This document shows, piece by piece, positions 43,081 to 51,390 of a stretch of DNA of 64,000 nucleotides. This stretch comes from JBEEOW01 sp041191405 (lineage in GTDB: Bacteria > Bacteroidota > Bacteroidia > Cytophagales > UBA9547): the NCBI GenBank assembly GCA_041191405.1, contig JBEEOW010000017.1:1-64000 (forward strand), in the 5' to 3' direction. Position numbers and translations under genes: made by a program. Each line of letters opens with the position of its first letter. Position 1 is the first letter of the stretch. The notes under the pieces were generated by a model, which saw only the letters and a program-made list of their open reading frames with translations, ran no database searches and was not told the DNA's origin.

Positions 43081-44220
43081 ATGAAATTCGGAACTAAAGC
43101 TATACATGCAGGTGTAAATCCTGACCCATCTACAGGAGCAATTATGACTCCTATTTTCCAAACTTCAACTTATGTACAAGAAGCTCCAGGTGTACATAAA
43201 GGTTATGAGTATGCTCGTACCCAAAACCCAACTCGTGATGCATTACAAGCAAACTTAGCTGCGCTTGAAAATGGTAAATATGGTTTGTGTTATGCATCTG
43301 GTTTAGCAGCTACTGACAATGTAATGAAACTTTTACAACCAGGCGATGAGGTAATATGTACAAACGACCTTTACGGTGGTACTTACAGAATTTTTACAAA
43401 AGTTTTTGCAAAATATGGTATTAAATTTCAGTTTATTTCATTAGAAAACGCTGAAAATCTAAAATCATATATTACTCCAAACACTAAAATGATTTGGATT
43501 GAAACACCAACTAATCCATTGTTGAATATTGTTGATATTGCTGCGGTTAGTGCTATTGCTAAAGAAAACAATATTTTAACAGTTGTTGATAATACATTTG
43601 CAACACCGTATTTACAAACTCCTTTAGATTTAGGTGCTGATATAATTGTACACTCAGTTACTAAATATCTTGGCGGACACTCAGATGTGGTGATGGGAGC
43701 TGTAATTACAAGTAATGACAAAGTGTATGAGGAATTAAAATTCCTTCAAAATGCGTGTGGAGCAATTCCTGGTCCACAGGATTGTTTCTTGGTATTGAGA
43801 GGTATCAAAACCTTGCATTTGCGTATGGAACGTCACTGTCAAAACGGTGAGAAAATCGCTAACTATTTAAAAAATCACCCTAAAGTAGATGAGGTTTTCT
43901 GGCCAGGATTTACAACTCACAAAAACCATGATGTTGCTAAAAAGCAAATGAAAGGTTTTGGTGGAATGATTTCATTTAGTTTAAAAGGCGATAAAATTGA
44001 AGATGCACTTGCAACTTTGAAAAACTTTAAATTATTCTGTTTGGCTGAATCTCTTGGTGGAGTTGAATCACTTTGCGGACATCCATCAAGTATGACACAC
44101 GCAAGTATTCCAAAAGAAGAACGTTTGAAAGCTGGATTAAAAGATACCTTGATTCGTTTGAGTGTTGGTGTTGAAGATGCAGAAGATTTAATTGCTGATT
44201 TAGAACAAGCAATTGGGTAA
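43081..44220 (+). CDS. Cys/Met-metabolism PLP enzyme (cystathionine gamma-synthase/lyase type)
   Basis: 379 residues of the fold-type I gamma-family. Conserved blocks are TPIFQTSTYVQEAPGVHKGYEYARTQNPTRDALQANLAALE, the PLP-stacking region YASGLAATDNVMKLLQPGDEVI, DNTFATPYLQTPLDLGADIIVHSVTKYLGGHSDVVMGAV with the Schiff-base lysine in SVTKYLGGH, and ESLGGVESLCGHPSSMTHASIPKEER. Sequence alone does not separate cystathionine gamma-synthase, gamma-lyase and methionine gamma-lyase; no methionine genes are adjacent. It is followed by its own terminator. Confidence 0.95.
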   Translation: MKFGTKAIHAGVNPDPSTGAIMTPIFQTSTYVQEAPGVHKGYEYARTQNPTRDALQANLAALENGKYGLCYASGLAATDNVMKLLQPGDEVICTNDLYGGTYRIFTKVFAKYGIKFQFISLENAENLKSYITPNTKMIWIETPTNPLLNIVDIAAVSAIAKENNILTVVDNTFATPYLQTPLDLGADIIVHSVTKYLGGHSDVVMGAVITSNDKVYEELKFLQNACGAIPGPQDCFLVLRGIKTLHLRMERHCQNGEKIANYLKNHPKVDEVFWPGFTTHKNHDVAKKQMKGFGGMISFSLKGDKIEDALATLKNFKLFCLAESLGGVESLCGHPSSMTHASIPKEERLKAGLKDTLIRLSVGVEDAEDLIADLEQAIG

Positions 44221-44243
44221 TATTTTAATTAAATTATAATTTT

Positions 44244-44287
44244 AATCCTTGCAAGAGTAATAATACTTTTGCAAGGATTTTTTTATT
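44244..44287 (+). terminator. Intrinsic terminator after the PLP enzyme gene
   Basis: 16-bp arms AATCCTTGCAAGAGTA and TACTTTTGCAAGGATT with one wobble pair and a 4-nt loop, followed by a T run. Confidence 0.92.
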
Positions 44288-44297
44288 TAGCATCTTA

Positions 44298-44305
44298 TAT
44301 TTTTG
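44298..44305 (+). promoter_or_regulatory. miaE: Probable -7 promoter element of miaE
   Basis: TATTTTTG matches TAnnTTTG, 30 bp before the start codon at 44336. Confidence 0.45.
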
Positions 44306-44335
44306 TATCTTTATAAAAGTAAAACTTCAAATTAA

Positions 44336-44917
44336 ATGTTAGGATTAAAATTAGCCACTGACCCACGTTGGGTAGATATTGTAGAAAGTAATATTTCTGA
44401 GATTTTAACTGACCATGCCTATTGCGAACAAAAAGCAACGTCAAATGCTATTTTTTTAATTGTCAACTTTCCTGAATATACTGATTTAGTTACAGATATG
44501 ATTAAGTTGGCGCAAGAAGAACTTTCTCATTTTGAAATGGTTCACGAGAAAATTAAAGCGAGAGGTTTGGTACTTGGTCGTGAACGAAAAGATGAATATG
44601 TTGGCGAATTATATGCTTTTATGCGTAAAGGTTATCAACGTAAATTTGTTTTGATAGACCGTTTATTGTTTGCAGCCTTAATTGAAGCACGTTCATGTGA
44701 ACGATTTAAATTGCTTAGTGAACAAATTAAAGATAAAGAACTTAGTGAGTTTTATCGTGAATTAATGATAAGTGAAGCAGGGCATTATAAAACCTTTATT
44801 TCTTATGCTCGCCAATATGCAGAAGGAGAGGATATTGATAAACGTTGGCAAGAATTTCTTGATTATGAAGCATCAATTTTAAGTAAATACGGAAAAAAAG
44901 AAACCATTCACGGTTAA
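44336..44917 (+). CDS. miaE: tRNA 2-methylthio-N6-isopentenyladenosine(37) hydroxylase
   Basis: 193 residues of a ferritin-like diiron oxygenase that hydroxylates ms2i6A37 of tRNA using O2. Iron ligands appear as the glutamate in DHAYCEQKATSNA, the ExxH in AQEELSHFEMVHE, the glutamate in LIEARSCERF and the ExxH in SEAGHYKTF. The opening LKLATDPRWVDI and the segment RKFVLIDRLLFAALIEARSCERFKLL are typical of MiaE. Its presence implies at least periodic access to oxygen. The next gene starts 4 bp later, suggesting one transcript. Confidence 0.93.
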   Translation: MLGLKLATDPRWVDIVESNISEILTDHAYCEQKATSNAIFLIVNFPEYTDLVTDMIKLAQEELSHFEMVHEKIKARGLVLGRERKDEYVGELYAFMRKGYQRKFVLIDRLLFAALIEARSCERFKLLSEQIKDKELSEFYRELMISEAGHYKTFISYARQYAEGEDIDKRWQEFLDYEASILSKYGKKETIHG

Positions 44918-44921
44918 AAAT

Positions 44922-45341
44922 ATGGCTCATACAAAAAACTGGCATCAAACGCATAAAGACTCCTTATCTTTAGGCAACAAAATTGCCGATGCTGTAGCAA
45001 ACGGTATGGGCTCCTGGACATTCATCATCATTCAAACAGTTTTTGTAGTAATTTGGATGGGATTGAACTTCGTTGGTTTTGTGTATAAATGGGATCCATA
45101 TCCTTTTATATTACTTAATCTTGTGTTTTCTACCCAAGCAGCCTATGCAGCGCCTATTATAATGATGGCACAAAATAGGCAAAGCGAACGTGATAGAATG
45201 CAAGCACAAGCTGATTTTCAAACAAATTTAGATGCCAAACAGGAAATTGAAGCTTTAACCCAAAAACTCAATGCACTTGAAATAGAAAAAATTGACCAAA
45301 TGATTATTTTACTTCAAGAGATTAAAAAACAGAAAAACTAA
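44922..45341 (+). CDS. DUF1003 membrane protein
   Basis: 139 residues. Two membrane helices (about 30-52 and 62-82) are followed by a cytoplasmic coiled coil (about 85-139, QNRQSERDRMQAQADFQTNLDAKQEIEALTQKL). The pattern GNKIADAVANGMGSWTFIIIQTVFVVIWMGLNF and YPFILLNLVFSTQAAYAAPIIMMAQNRQ is diagnostic for DUF1003. The function is unknown. It follows miaE by 4 bp. Confidence 0.92.
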   Translation: MAHTKNWHQTHKDSLSLGNKIADAVANGMGSWTFIIIQTVFVVIWMGLNFVGFVYKWDPYPFILLNLVFSTQAAYAAPIIMMAQNRQSERDRMQAQADFQTNLDAKQEIEALTQKLNALEIEKIDQMIILLQEIKKQKN

Positions 45342-45415
45342 ATGAAACAAAGAAGACTTTTTAGTCAGAGAAATGCGTACACATGTTTTTGTTTTTTGCA
45401 TTTTTATTGTTTAGA

Positions 45416-45961
45416 TTAATGTTGCCATAAATAAACTAAATATTCAATCCATTTCCCATTTTCGTATTTTAAAATAGAAAACATACCATAATTGAAATTT
45501 ATTTCATGATAAAATGCGCATAATTTGTTTTTACGTAGAAATATTGGCATTGAAAATCTATGAAAATCTTTGCCATATTTTTGTTCAATGAAATTCCATC
45601 CTTTATTTGGGTCGTTTAAAATTTCATTATACTTCTTTGATGACATTTTTTCAGAATTGGGAATATTTATTGAATCTTTTGCAAGATCATTTTGAGTATT
45701 TAATGCTTCAATTATATAATTAATCTCTGAATTAGTTAATGTAATAGTCCCTTTTGATGTTGAATTTGAATTTAAAATCGCAAAAGTATTACGAGTTTTT
45801 AAATCTTCAATTATAATTTTTTTATCAGTAAAATTATAATTAACAGAATATGCAAACGTTGTTTTATTGTTTAAATAGTTGGAGTAATATTGTTTCAAAA
45901 AACTATTTCTTAATTGACTTAAATTTTGAGCATTTGTTGAAATAGAATTAAATAAAAACAA
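45416..45961 (-). CDS. Hypothetical exported protein with no ATG start
   Basis: Not recognised. The mature part (after STNAQ) is about 165 residues of mixed alpha/beta character and lacks motifs. The start is problematic. The TTG at 45961 leaves only a 12-residue hydrophobic leader. The frame stays open upstream to a stop at 46004-46006 and encodes KTRNWRNILFL, the positively charged start expected of a signal peptide, but with no ATG, GTG or TTG before it; an ATT at 45995-45997 is the best candidate. The gene may use a rare start codon or may have lost its start. Confidence 0.55.
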   Translation of the reverse strand: MFLFNSISTNAQNLSQLRNSFLKQYYSNYLNNKTTFAYSVNYNFTDKKIIIEDLKTRNTFAILNSNSTSKGTITLTNSEINYIIEALNTQNDLAKDSINIPNSEKMSSKKYNEILNDPNKGWNFIEQKYGKDFHRFSMPIFLRKNKLCAFYHEINFNYGMFSILKYENGKWIEYLVYLWQH

Positions 45962-46070
45962 TAAAAATAGAATATTTCTCCAATTTCTCGTTTTAATTAA
46001 ATGTTAATTTACAAATGATATTTTTAGCCCTTATTAGTTTTATAATCCAACAAGGGCTAAGATTTCTTTA

Positions 46071-47141
46071 TTACAATTTTATCTCAAACTGTTTACCCAA
46101 AATTTCTAAATCATCTATTACTGGTTTAAGTAATGGAATTCCTTTGGTAATTCTTTCGGCTTCAAATTCACGTTCTGGGTCGCCAGGTATAATTACTTTT
46201 TGGTTAATGTCAACTGGGTTTGCATTTCTAAAGGTACGAATCCAATTGTCCATGTGATTTTTAAAATCATCAGCTGGTCTGAATGCATCTACTCGCATTG
46301 CTCCAAAGAAATGCCCTATTCCATTTCCTACTGGGTTTGCTGGTGGTGCTAAAAAACTAACAAATGGAGGCACCCACGGGCCGTAATTCGCCCCTGAAAG
46401 TACTGCAGAAAATATATCAACAATTGCCCCTAAACAATACCCTTTATGACTACTATGTTCACGGTCTCCTCCAAGTGGTAACAATGCACCTCCTGATTTT
46501 AAAGCATTTGCGTTTTGGGTATTATTACCTTCTGCATCTTGAATCCAACCAATGGGAGCATCTAAATTTTTTCTTTGTAAAATTTCTAGTTTGCCATTTG
46601 CTGCTGTAGTAGTTGCAAAGTCTGCAACAAATGCTGGTTCTTCATTGGCAGGTATTGCTACTGCAATTGGATTGGTTCCCAACAATCTGTCTTTTGAGAA
46701 AGTAGGAGCAACCAATGGAGATGCATTGGTCATTGCAATACCTATCATATCTTTATCAAGGGCTTTCATTGCATGATGCCCTGCAATTCCAAAGTGATTT
46801 GAATGTTGCACTGAAACCCAACCTGTACCTACATTGGTTGATTTATTAATCGCAATTTGCATCGCTACTGGCGCAACAACTAAACCTAAACCTCCATCAC
46901 CATCAACTGTTGCAGTAGAAGGTGTTTCGTGGATAATTTTAACGTTAGGTTTTGGGTTTATTCTTCCTGCTTGCCATAAACGAACATAGCCTGAAAGTCT
47001 GGCAATACCGTGCGAATCTACACCTCTTAAATCAGCCGACAATAAAACAGTACTTGCTGTAACTGCATCTGCTTCACTACAACCTATTTGTGTAAATACA
47101 GATAAACAAAAATTATATAGTTGTTTGTATTCGAATGTCAT
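46071..47141 (-). CDS. Ldh-family (malate/L-lactate-type) NAD(P)-dependent dehydrogenase
   Basis: 356 residues of the type-2 malate/lactate dehydrogenase family, cytoplasmic. Characteristic blocks are ADLRGVDSHGIARLSGYVRLWQAGRINPKPN with the conserved DSHG histidine, VSVQHSNHFGIAGHHAMKAL, IGIAMTNASPLVAPTFSKDRLLGTNPIAVAIP and SSHKGYCLGAIVDIFSAVLSGANYGPWV. Substrates in this family include malate, L-lactate, ureidoglycolate, sulfolactate and 2,3-diketo-L-gulonate, and sequence by eye does not decide. It follows rlmB on the same strand after an 82-bp spacer filled with a period-7 hairpin. Confidence 0.92.
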   Translation of the reverse strand: MTFEYKQLYNFCLSVFTQIGCSEADAVTASTVLLSADLRGVDSHGIARLSGYVRLWQAGRINPKPNVKIIHETPSTATVDGDGGLGLVVAPVAMQIAINKSTNVGTGWVSVQHSNHFGIAGHHAMKALDKDMIGIAMTNASPLVAPTFSKDRLLGTNPIAVAIPANEEPAFVADFATTTAANGKLEILQRKNLDAPIGWIQDAEGNNTQNANALKSGGALLPLGGDREHSSHKGYCLGAIVDIFSAVLSGANYGPWVPPFVSFLAPPANPVGNGIGHFFGAMRVDAFRPADDFKNHMDNWIRTFRNANPVDINQKVIIPGDPEREFEAERITKGIPLLKPVIDDLEILGKQFEIKL

Positions 47142-47151
47142 TTTTTTTTCA

Positions 47152-47226
47152 GTTTAGGGTTGAGAGTTGAGAGTTTAGGGTTTGAAAAAAGAAAACTCTA
47201 AACCCTGAACTCTTGACTCTAAACTA
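47152..47226. repeat. Period-7 inverted repeat (site 7) at the rlmB stop
   Basis: Left arm: GTTTAGG, GTTGAGA, GTTGAGA, GTTTAGG, GTTTGAA (47152-47186). Right arm: AACTCTA, AACCCTG, AACTCTT, GACTCTA, AAC.. (47194-47226). The two arms are imperfect reverse complements. The right arm contains the rlmB stop codon (47224-47226). Confidence 0.75.
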
Positions 47227-48225
47227 AATTGCTCTCTGTCTCAATGCTTCATAAACAATTACCGCTGCAGAAACCGACACGTTTAACGAGCCAACTTTTC
47301 CGTGCATTGGTATTTTAACCATTTCGTCAGCTACACGAATAACTTCGTCAGAAATACCTGTTTCTTCTGAACCCATTACAATTGCAATTGGTTGAGAATA
47401 ATCAAATTCGTACATCGTTTTCTTTGCTTTTTCGCTACAAGCAACCACTGCAATTCCTCTATCTTGTAGGTATTGAATGGTTTTTTGTAGATTATCTTCT
47501 CTGCACACTGGAATAAAATGCAAAGCCCCTGCTGATGTTTTTACAGCATCCGCATTGATTTGAGCATTTCCTCTTGCAGGAACTATAATGCCATCTAAAC
47601 CAGCTACTTCTGCTGTACGAGCTATTGCTCCAAAATTACGAACATCAGTAATATGGTCAGTAATTAATAAAAATGGAAGCTTTCCTTTTTCGTAGCAAGT
47701 ATCAATAATATGATCTAATGTAGAATAAGTAATTGCAGAAATAAATGCTACCACACCTTGATGTGTAGCTCTCGTTAATGCATTTAATTTTTCAATTGGC
47801 ACTTGCTGAACAGGAATTTTAAAAGTCCTTGCAAGTGTCATAATTTCGGTGTGTTGAGTACCGCTTGCACCTTTTTGAAGTAATATTTTTTCAATTTCTT
47901 TACCTGCGTCAATTGCTTCAATAATCGGACGGGTACCAAAAATCATTTCTTCTTTGCTTGGAGCTGGTTTGGTGAAATGTTTACGAGGAGCTGAAAAACT
48001 ACCTTCTCTACTTTCTCTGTTTGCAGCTTCTGAGCGACCCCCATCGCTTATTCTACTGCTTCCACTTGTTGGTCTTGAAAAACGAGTAGATTCGCCTTTG
48101 TTTTCAAAACTACGTCCGCCTTCTGGTCTCGAATAGCCACCTCTTTTTTCGCCACTTCTACCTTCGTTTCTATTGTCACCACCTTTGTAGTCTTTACGAT
48201 CTACCTTATTAAACCTTTTCTCCAT
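47224..48225 (-). CDS. rlmB: 23S rRNA (guanosine-2251-2'-O)-methyltransferase RlmB-type, with basic N-terminal extension
   Basis: 333 residues. SpoU-family SAM-dependent 2'-O-methyltransferase with a knotted fold. Residues about 1-90 are a low-complexity Arg/Gly/Ser/Glu extension, probably disordered and RNA-binding, not found in short homologues. Residues about 90-165 are the substrate-binding domain (EEMIFGTRPIIEAIDAGKEIEKILLQKGASG). The catalytic domain shows motif 1 DVRNFGAIARTAEVAGLDGIIVP, motif 2 IAIVMGSEETGISDEVI and motif 3 IPMHGKVGSLNVSVSAAVIVYEALRQR. Its start overlaps the 3' end of the GWxTD gene by 25 bp. Confidence 0.93.
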   Translation of the reverse strand: MEKRFNKVDRKDYKGGDNRNEGRSGEKRGGYSRPEGGRSFENKGESTRFSRPTSGSSRISDGGRSEAANRESREGSFSAPRKHFTKPAPSKEEMIFGTRPIIEAIDAGKEIEKILLQKGASGTQHTEIMTLARTFKIPVQQVPIEKLNALTRATHQGVVAFISAITYSTLDHIIDTCYEKGKLPFLLITDHITDVRNFGAIARTAEVAGLDGIIVPARGNAQINADAVKTSAGALHFIPVCREDNLQKTIQYLQDRGIAVVACSEKAKKTMYEFDYSQPIAIVMGSEETGISDEVIRVADEMVKIPMHGKVGSLNVSVSAAVIVYEALRQRAI

Positions 48226-49406
48226 TTGTCAATTAATCCGTACCAAATTTCTTTATAATCACCTAGACGTTCCAAGTGTAAATTCCTTCCTTTTGTATAA
48301 TTATCAGCTTTTGTAAAATAAAAGTTCAATTCATTGTACAAAGCATTTTTTTCATAACTCCAATCTTCGGCATTATTTTCTTGGTAAACCCTATCTGGCA
48401 TACCAAAAATAATAAAAATCATGCCTTTGTCGGTTTGCCAACCTTCGGCAGAGGAGCTAAATAATTCATTTGCCAAAGTTACTCTTTGAAAATAACTTTT
48501 CATAAATCTTCTTGATTGTTCTCTTGTTCCGTGAACAGTTAACAAGTAATCATCAAGTGAAAGTTTAAAATCTTTATTCTTTTTTAGATAAGTATCAACT
48601 TCTTCATCTGTACTAATATAATGAAGTGGTTTTAATAAATCCTTTGCTTTGGTGTATTGAGGAAATGTTTTTATATCAGTACTATAGATATATGTTTGGT
48701 GTTCGGCAGCCGAAATAATGTACGAACCAGCTTGGTTTGGTGCAAAATAGTGTCCGTTTTTAACCCAAAAACTTCTTATTTGTCTAATTGGCTTTTTCAC
48801 ATCGCCAGTAAACATGGGCGGCAAAGGAAATGAATCAGGCATAAAATGGCGAACCAAAACACTATCCAACGACGATTGTACTAAAAAACTATCTTTCACG
48901 GAGCAATAATTAGCCATGTAAGGCAACTTCCCAGATTTACCTTTTAAAAGAGTATAGTTTTTTTGAGTGCTAGTCGGAATATTTAAATATTTTGCTGTAA
49001 ATAATCTGTTGCCTCGAACTGTTTGTTTAAAACGAAGCGACATAAATGCCGTTTCTTTCTCAATTTTGGGCAAAGTTATTTTTACAACTGCATATTTATT
49101 ATTGTAAAATAAATTGTCGGTACTTAAAACAACTGAATCTCGAACCAATGGAGGATTATCTTCTGGTTTTTCTTGTACATTCCATGATAAAGTCATTTCA
49201 CCACTTTGTTCTAAAAAATCAAACAACATATCGTTACCTGCATAAGTGATATGCACATATAAATCAAAACCTCCATCTGCCCGAGGAACAAAGGTAGTTT
49301 TTGCTTGTTCAGCCAAGGGCATACGCCAAATTAACTTACTTTGCGAGTAAGCATTTTGTACCAAAATCAGGGCTAAAAACAACGTATAGAAATAAACTTT
49401 CAACAA
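48201..49406 (-). CDS. GWxTD-domain exported protein
   Basis: 401 residues with a signal peptide ending in NAYSQ. The C-terminal third carries the GWxTD domain: SSSAEGWQTDKGMIFIIFGMPDRVYQENNAEDWSYEKNALYNELNFYF, with the family phrase usually GW(x)TDRG. The N-terminal part is beta-rich. Proteins with this domain occur in Bacteroidota and relatives and have no known biochemical function. The rlmB gene begins within the last 25 bp of this gene, so they are co-transcribed. Confidence 0.88.
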   Translation of the reverse strand: MLKVYFYTLFLALILVQNAYSQSKLIWRMPLAEQAKTTFVPRADGGFDLYVHITYAGNDMLFDFLEQSGEMTLSWNVQEKPEDNPPLVRDSVVLSTDNLFYNNKYAVVKITLPKIEKETAFMSLRFKQTVRGNRLFTAKYLNIPTSTQKNYTLLKGKSGKLPYMANYCSVKDSFLVQSSLDSVLVRHFMPDSFPLPPMFTGDVKKPIRQIRSFWVKNGHYFAPNQAGSYIISAAEHQTYIYSTDIKTFPQYTKAKDLLKPLHYISTDEEVDTYLKKNKDFKLSLDDYLLTVHGTREQSRRFMKSYFQRVTLANELFSSSAEGWQTDKGMIFIIFGMPDRVYQENNAEDWSYEKNALYNELNFYFTKADNYTKGRNLHLERLGDYKEIWYGLIDKWRKGLIR

Positions 49407-49508
49407 ACCTTATCAATATTTTACCATAAAGTTGCAATATTTTTTTAATAAAGCTTAATTTGTGAAAGTATTTGCTTCAAAATTTAGTTTTTATTTAGAT
49501 AAAAGGAT

Positions 49509-50285
49509 ATGTCAACACATTATACAACCGAGATTGCTTCTGCTGAAATTCCATCAGACAATCCTGTACATCAAAGACTTAGATATGCTTACGTGGCAGC
49601 AACTCAGTTTGTACAAGGCGATTTATTAGAGATAGGTTGCGGAGATGGTCGTGGTGTTGAATTACTACATCCTTTGGTAAAATCGTACACTGCCATTGAT
49701 AAAAATGATTTATTGATAGCTCAGTTAGGGAAAAAATATCCAGACATAAAATTTATCTCCACTTTTGTTCCTCCACTTGCTGATTTACCAGATAATAGTT
49801 TTGATACTGTGGTAACTTTTCAAGTTATTGAGCACATTGGGCCAGATAAAGAATTTGTAAAAGAAATTCACAGAGTATTACGCCCAGGAGGAAAAGCATT
49901 GATAAGTACAGTGAACCGTAAATTTTCACTAGCTCGTAACCCTTGGCATGTACGTGAATATTATGCTGATACATTAAAACAATTATTAGCAAAGCATTTT
50001 ACCAAAATCACCACCAAAGGTGTTCATGGAAATGCAGATGTAATGGCATATTATGAACAAAACAAAAAAGAAGTTCAAAAAATAACTCGTTTTGATATTT
50101 TCAATATGCAATGGTGGTTACCAGCGGCTATTTTGAGAGTTCCTTATGATTATTTGAATCGTAGAAACAGAAAAAATTTAATGGTTGATAATGATAGTTT
50201 AGTTGCAAAAATCACAACTGACGACTTCTTCTTAACAGACACACCTGCAGATTCTCTTGATTTATATTTTATAGTTGAGAAATAA
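49509..50285 (+). CDS. Class I SAM-dependent methyltransferase
   Basis: 258 residues, cytoplasmic. The Rossmann fold is of the Methyltransf_11/25 type: motif I LLEIGCGDGRGVELL (about 37-51), the acidic post-I residue in YTAIDKNDLL, motif II/III SFDTVVTFQVIEHIGPDKEFVKEIHRVLRPGGKALISTVNR. The rest (about 130-250) includes LARNPWHVREYYADTLKQLLAKHF. The substrate is unknown; the pattern fits the small-molecule or cell-surface methyltransferases near glycan genes, but no such genes are adjacent. Confidence 0.9.
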   Translation: MSTHYTTEIASAEIPSDNPVHQRLRYAYVAATQFVQGDLLEIGCGDGRGVELLHPLVKSYTAIDKNDLLIAQLGKKYPDIKFISTFVPPLADLPDNSFDTVVTFQVIEHIGPDKEFVKEIHRVLRPGGKALISTVNRKFSLARNPWHVREYYADTLKQLLAKHFTKITTKGVHGNADVMAYYEQNKKEVQKITRFDIFNMQWWLPAAILRVPYDYLNRRNRKNLMVDNDSLVAKITTDDFFLTDTPADSLDLYFIVEK

Positions 50286-50294
50286 AAATTAGAG

Positions 50295-50327
50295 AGCCAT
50301 TCAAGTAAAATTGGATGGCTTTTTTTG
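50295..50327 (+). terminator. Intrinsic terminator after the methyltransferase gene
   Basis: AGCCATTC pairs with GGATGGCT (one wobble) and is followed by a run of seven T. Confidence 0.8.
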
Positions 50328-50334
50328 TGAATTT

Positions 50335-50652
50335 ATGATGAAAAATAAAATCTTAAAATTTCAATACGTAGCAATTTTAATTGTTTCAATATTTTTATTT
50401 TTCAAACATCAAGAGTTTGTTAAATTATTAATCTTAACTGAAGATTCTTCATGTTTCAAACTTAAATATCTAGAAACTAAAACCATATTAGATTTTGCAA
50501 TTTATACATCAGTATTTGCTTTTTTATTAAAAATATACCTTGACATTAAAGGAAAAAGTTACATTTCATTATTGCCATTTATTTTAATTGTAACAATACC
50601 ATTATTCCTTTTTATTTATGAAAAATACAATGAAATTTATTTCAAATGTTAG
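50335..50652 (+). CDS. Small membrane protein of unknown function
   Basis: 105 residues from the ATG at 50335 (a second ATG follows directly). Three hydrophobic segments, about residues 8-22, 45-65 and 75-92, separated by short charged loops, indicate an integral membrane protein. No family recognised. It starts immediately after the T run of the preceding terminator and is convergent with the toxin gene. Confidence 0.5.
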   Translation: MMKNKILKFQYVAILIVSIFLFFKHQEFVKLLILTEDSSCFKLKYLETKTILDFAIYTSVFAFLLKIYLDIKGKSYISLLPFILIVTIPLFLFIYEKYNEIYFKC

Positions 50653-50663
50653 GTTTCGTTTAA

Positions 50664-50927
50664 TTAATAATGACCTTTCGCTGAATGAATTATTGCAAAA
50701 TTTTCTTCTATAGAATACACAATTCTGTCTTCATTATTGATTCTTCTAGACCATTTGCCTGCAAGTTGATGTTTTAAGGGTTCTGGTTTTCCTGTACCTT
50801 CGTATGGATGATCACAAATTTCAGTAAGTAGTACTGCAATTTTTCTCAACAAAGATTTATTTCCACTTTTTTTGTGCTCATCTATATCATTTTGAGCATC
50901 TTTAGAAATTTTTAACTCAAAAGCCAT
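50664..50927 (-). CDS. YoeB/Txe-family mRNA interferase toxin
   Basis: 87 residues. Ribosome-dependent mRNA endonuclease of the RelE superfamily. The diagnostic segment HPYEGTGKPEPLKHQLAGKWSRRI and the C-terminal GHY are present. E49, R68, H86 and Y87 occupy the positions of the catalytic E46, R65, H83 and Y84 of Escherichia coli YoeB, so the toxin appears intact. It shares one base with the upstream antitoxin gene (TAATG overlap), the usual coupled arrangement. Confidence 0.95.
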   Translation of the reverse strand: MAFELKISKDAQNDIDEHKKSGNKSLLRKIAVLLTEICDHPYEGTGKPEPLKHQLAGKWSRRINNEDRIVYSIEENFAIIHSAKGHY

Positions 50928-51139
50928 TACAAACCAAGCAAATTGTTTATATCATCTTTTTTTACAGTAATATAATTTCTGTCCTTAATTTGTTCTTCAC
51001 TTTTTTTGATTTTTGAAACAAATTTAGGGTCATATTTTTTCTCATTGCTTACTGTAAATTTTATTTTAAGTGCTTTAAGTAAAGCTTTTACAGTATCAAG
51101 TTGACTATCGTCATTTAGGTTTAAGGTTACAGAGTTCAT
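50927..51139 (-). CDS. Antitoxin of the YoeB-type toxin
   Basis: 70 residues. It is not a classic YefM: the N-terminal half (MNSVTLNLNDDSQLDTVKALLKALKIKFTV) has a strand and helix as in small Bacteroidota antitoxins of the DUF2683 kind, and the C-terminal half (KYDPKFVSKIKKSEEQIKDRNYITVKKDDINNLLGL) is the charged, probably flexible toxin-wrapping part. Assigned by position directly before the toxin with a 1-bp overlap. Such proteins normally repress their own operon. Confidence 0.85.
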   Translation of the reverse strand: MNSVTLNLNDDSQLDTVKALLKALKIKFTVSNEKKYDPKFVSKIKKSEEQIKDRNYITVKKDDINNLLGL

Positions 51140-51351
51140 TTTAGAATATTTTTATTATTTATGTCTATAAAACTTAGATATTTATTTTAAGTTCAAAAAT
51201 AGATAAAAATAATTAATAATTTGAAATGAATTTTATTTGATTAACACCTTAAAATTGACTCAACAAAATTTTTATTTAAATTTTCAATTCATATTTCAAA
51301 AATCCTACAACAAAAAATACAATTCATCGCTTAATATCTCTAATTAATTAC

Positions 51352-51359
51352 TATATTTG
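51352..51359 (+). promoter_or_regulatory. dnaN: Probable -7 promoter element of dnaN
   Basis: TATATTTG matches TAnnTTTG exactly, 31 bp before the dnaN start codon. Confidence 0.6.
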
Positions 51360-51390
51360 TAGCTTAAGTATTATTATATAAATAACGAAG

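Noticed and set aside
46024..46060. Inverted repeat TTAGCCCTT / AAGGGCTAA after the Ldh-type gene
   Set aside because: The loop is 19 nt and no U-tract follows on the minus strand, so it is too weak to call as a terminator.
46015..46257. 80-codon plus-strand frame at the end of the Ldh-type gene
   Set aside because: It lies mostly antisense to a well-supported conserved gene and shows no family features.
51140..51390. Possible replication origin upstream of dnaN
   Set aside because: The spacer is A/T-rich, but I see no DnaA-box (TTATCCACA-type) cluster, and dnaA is not adjacent.
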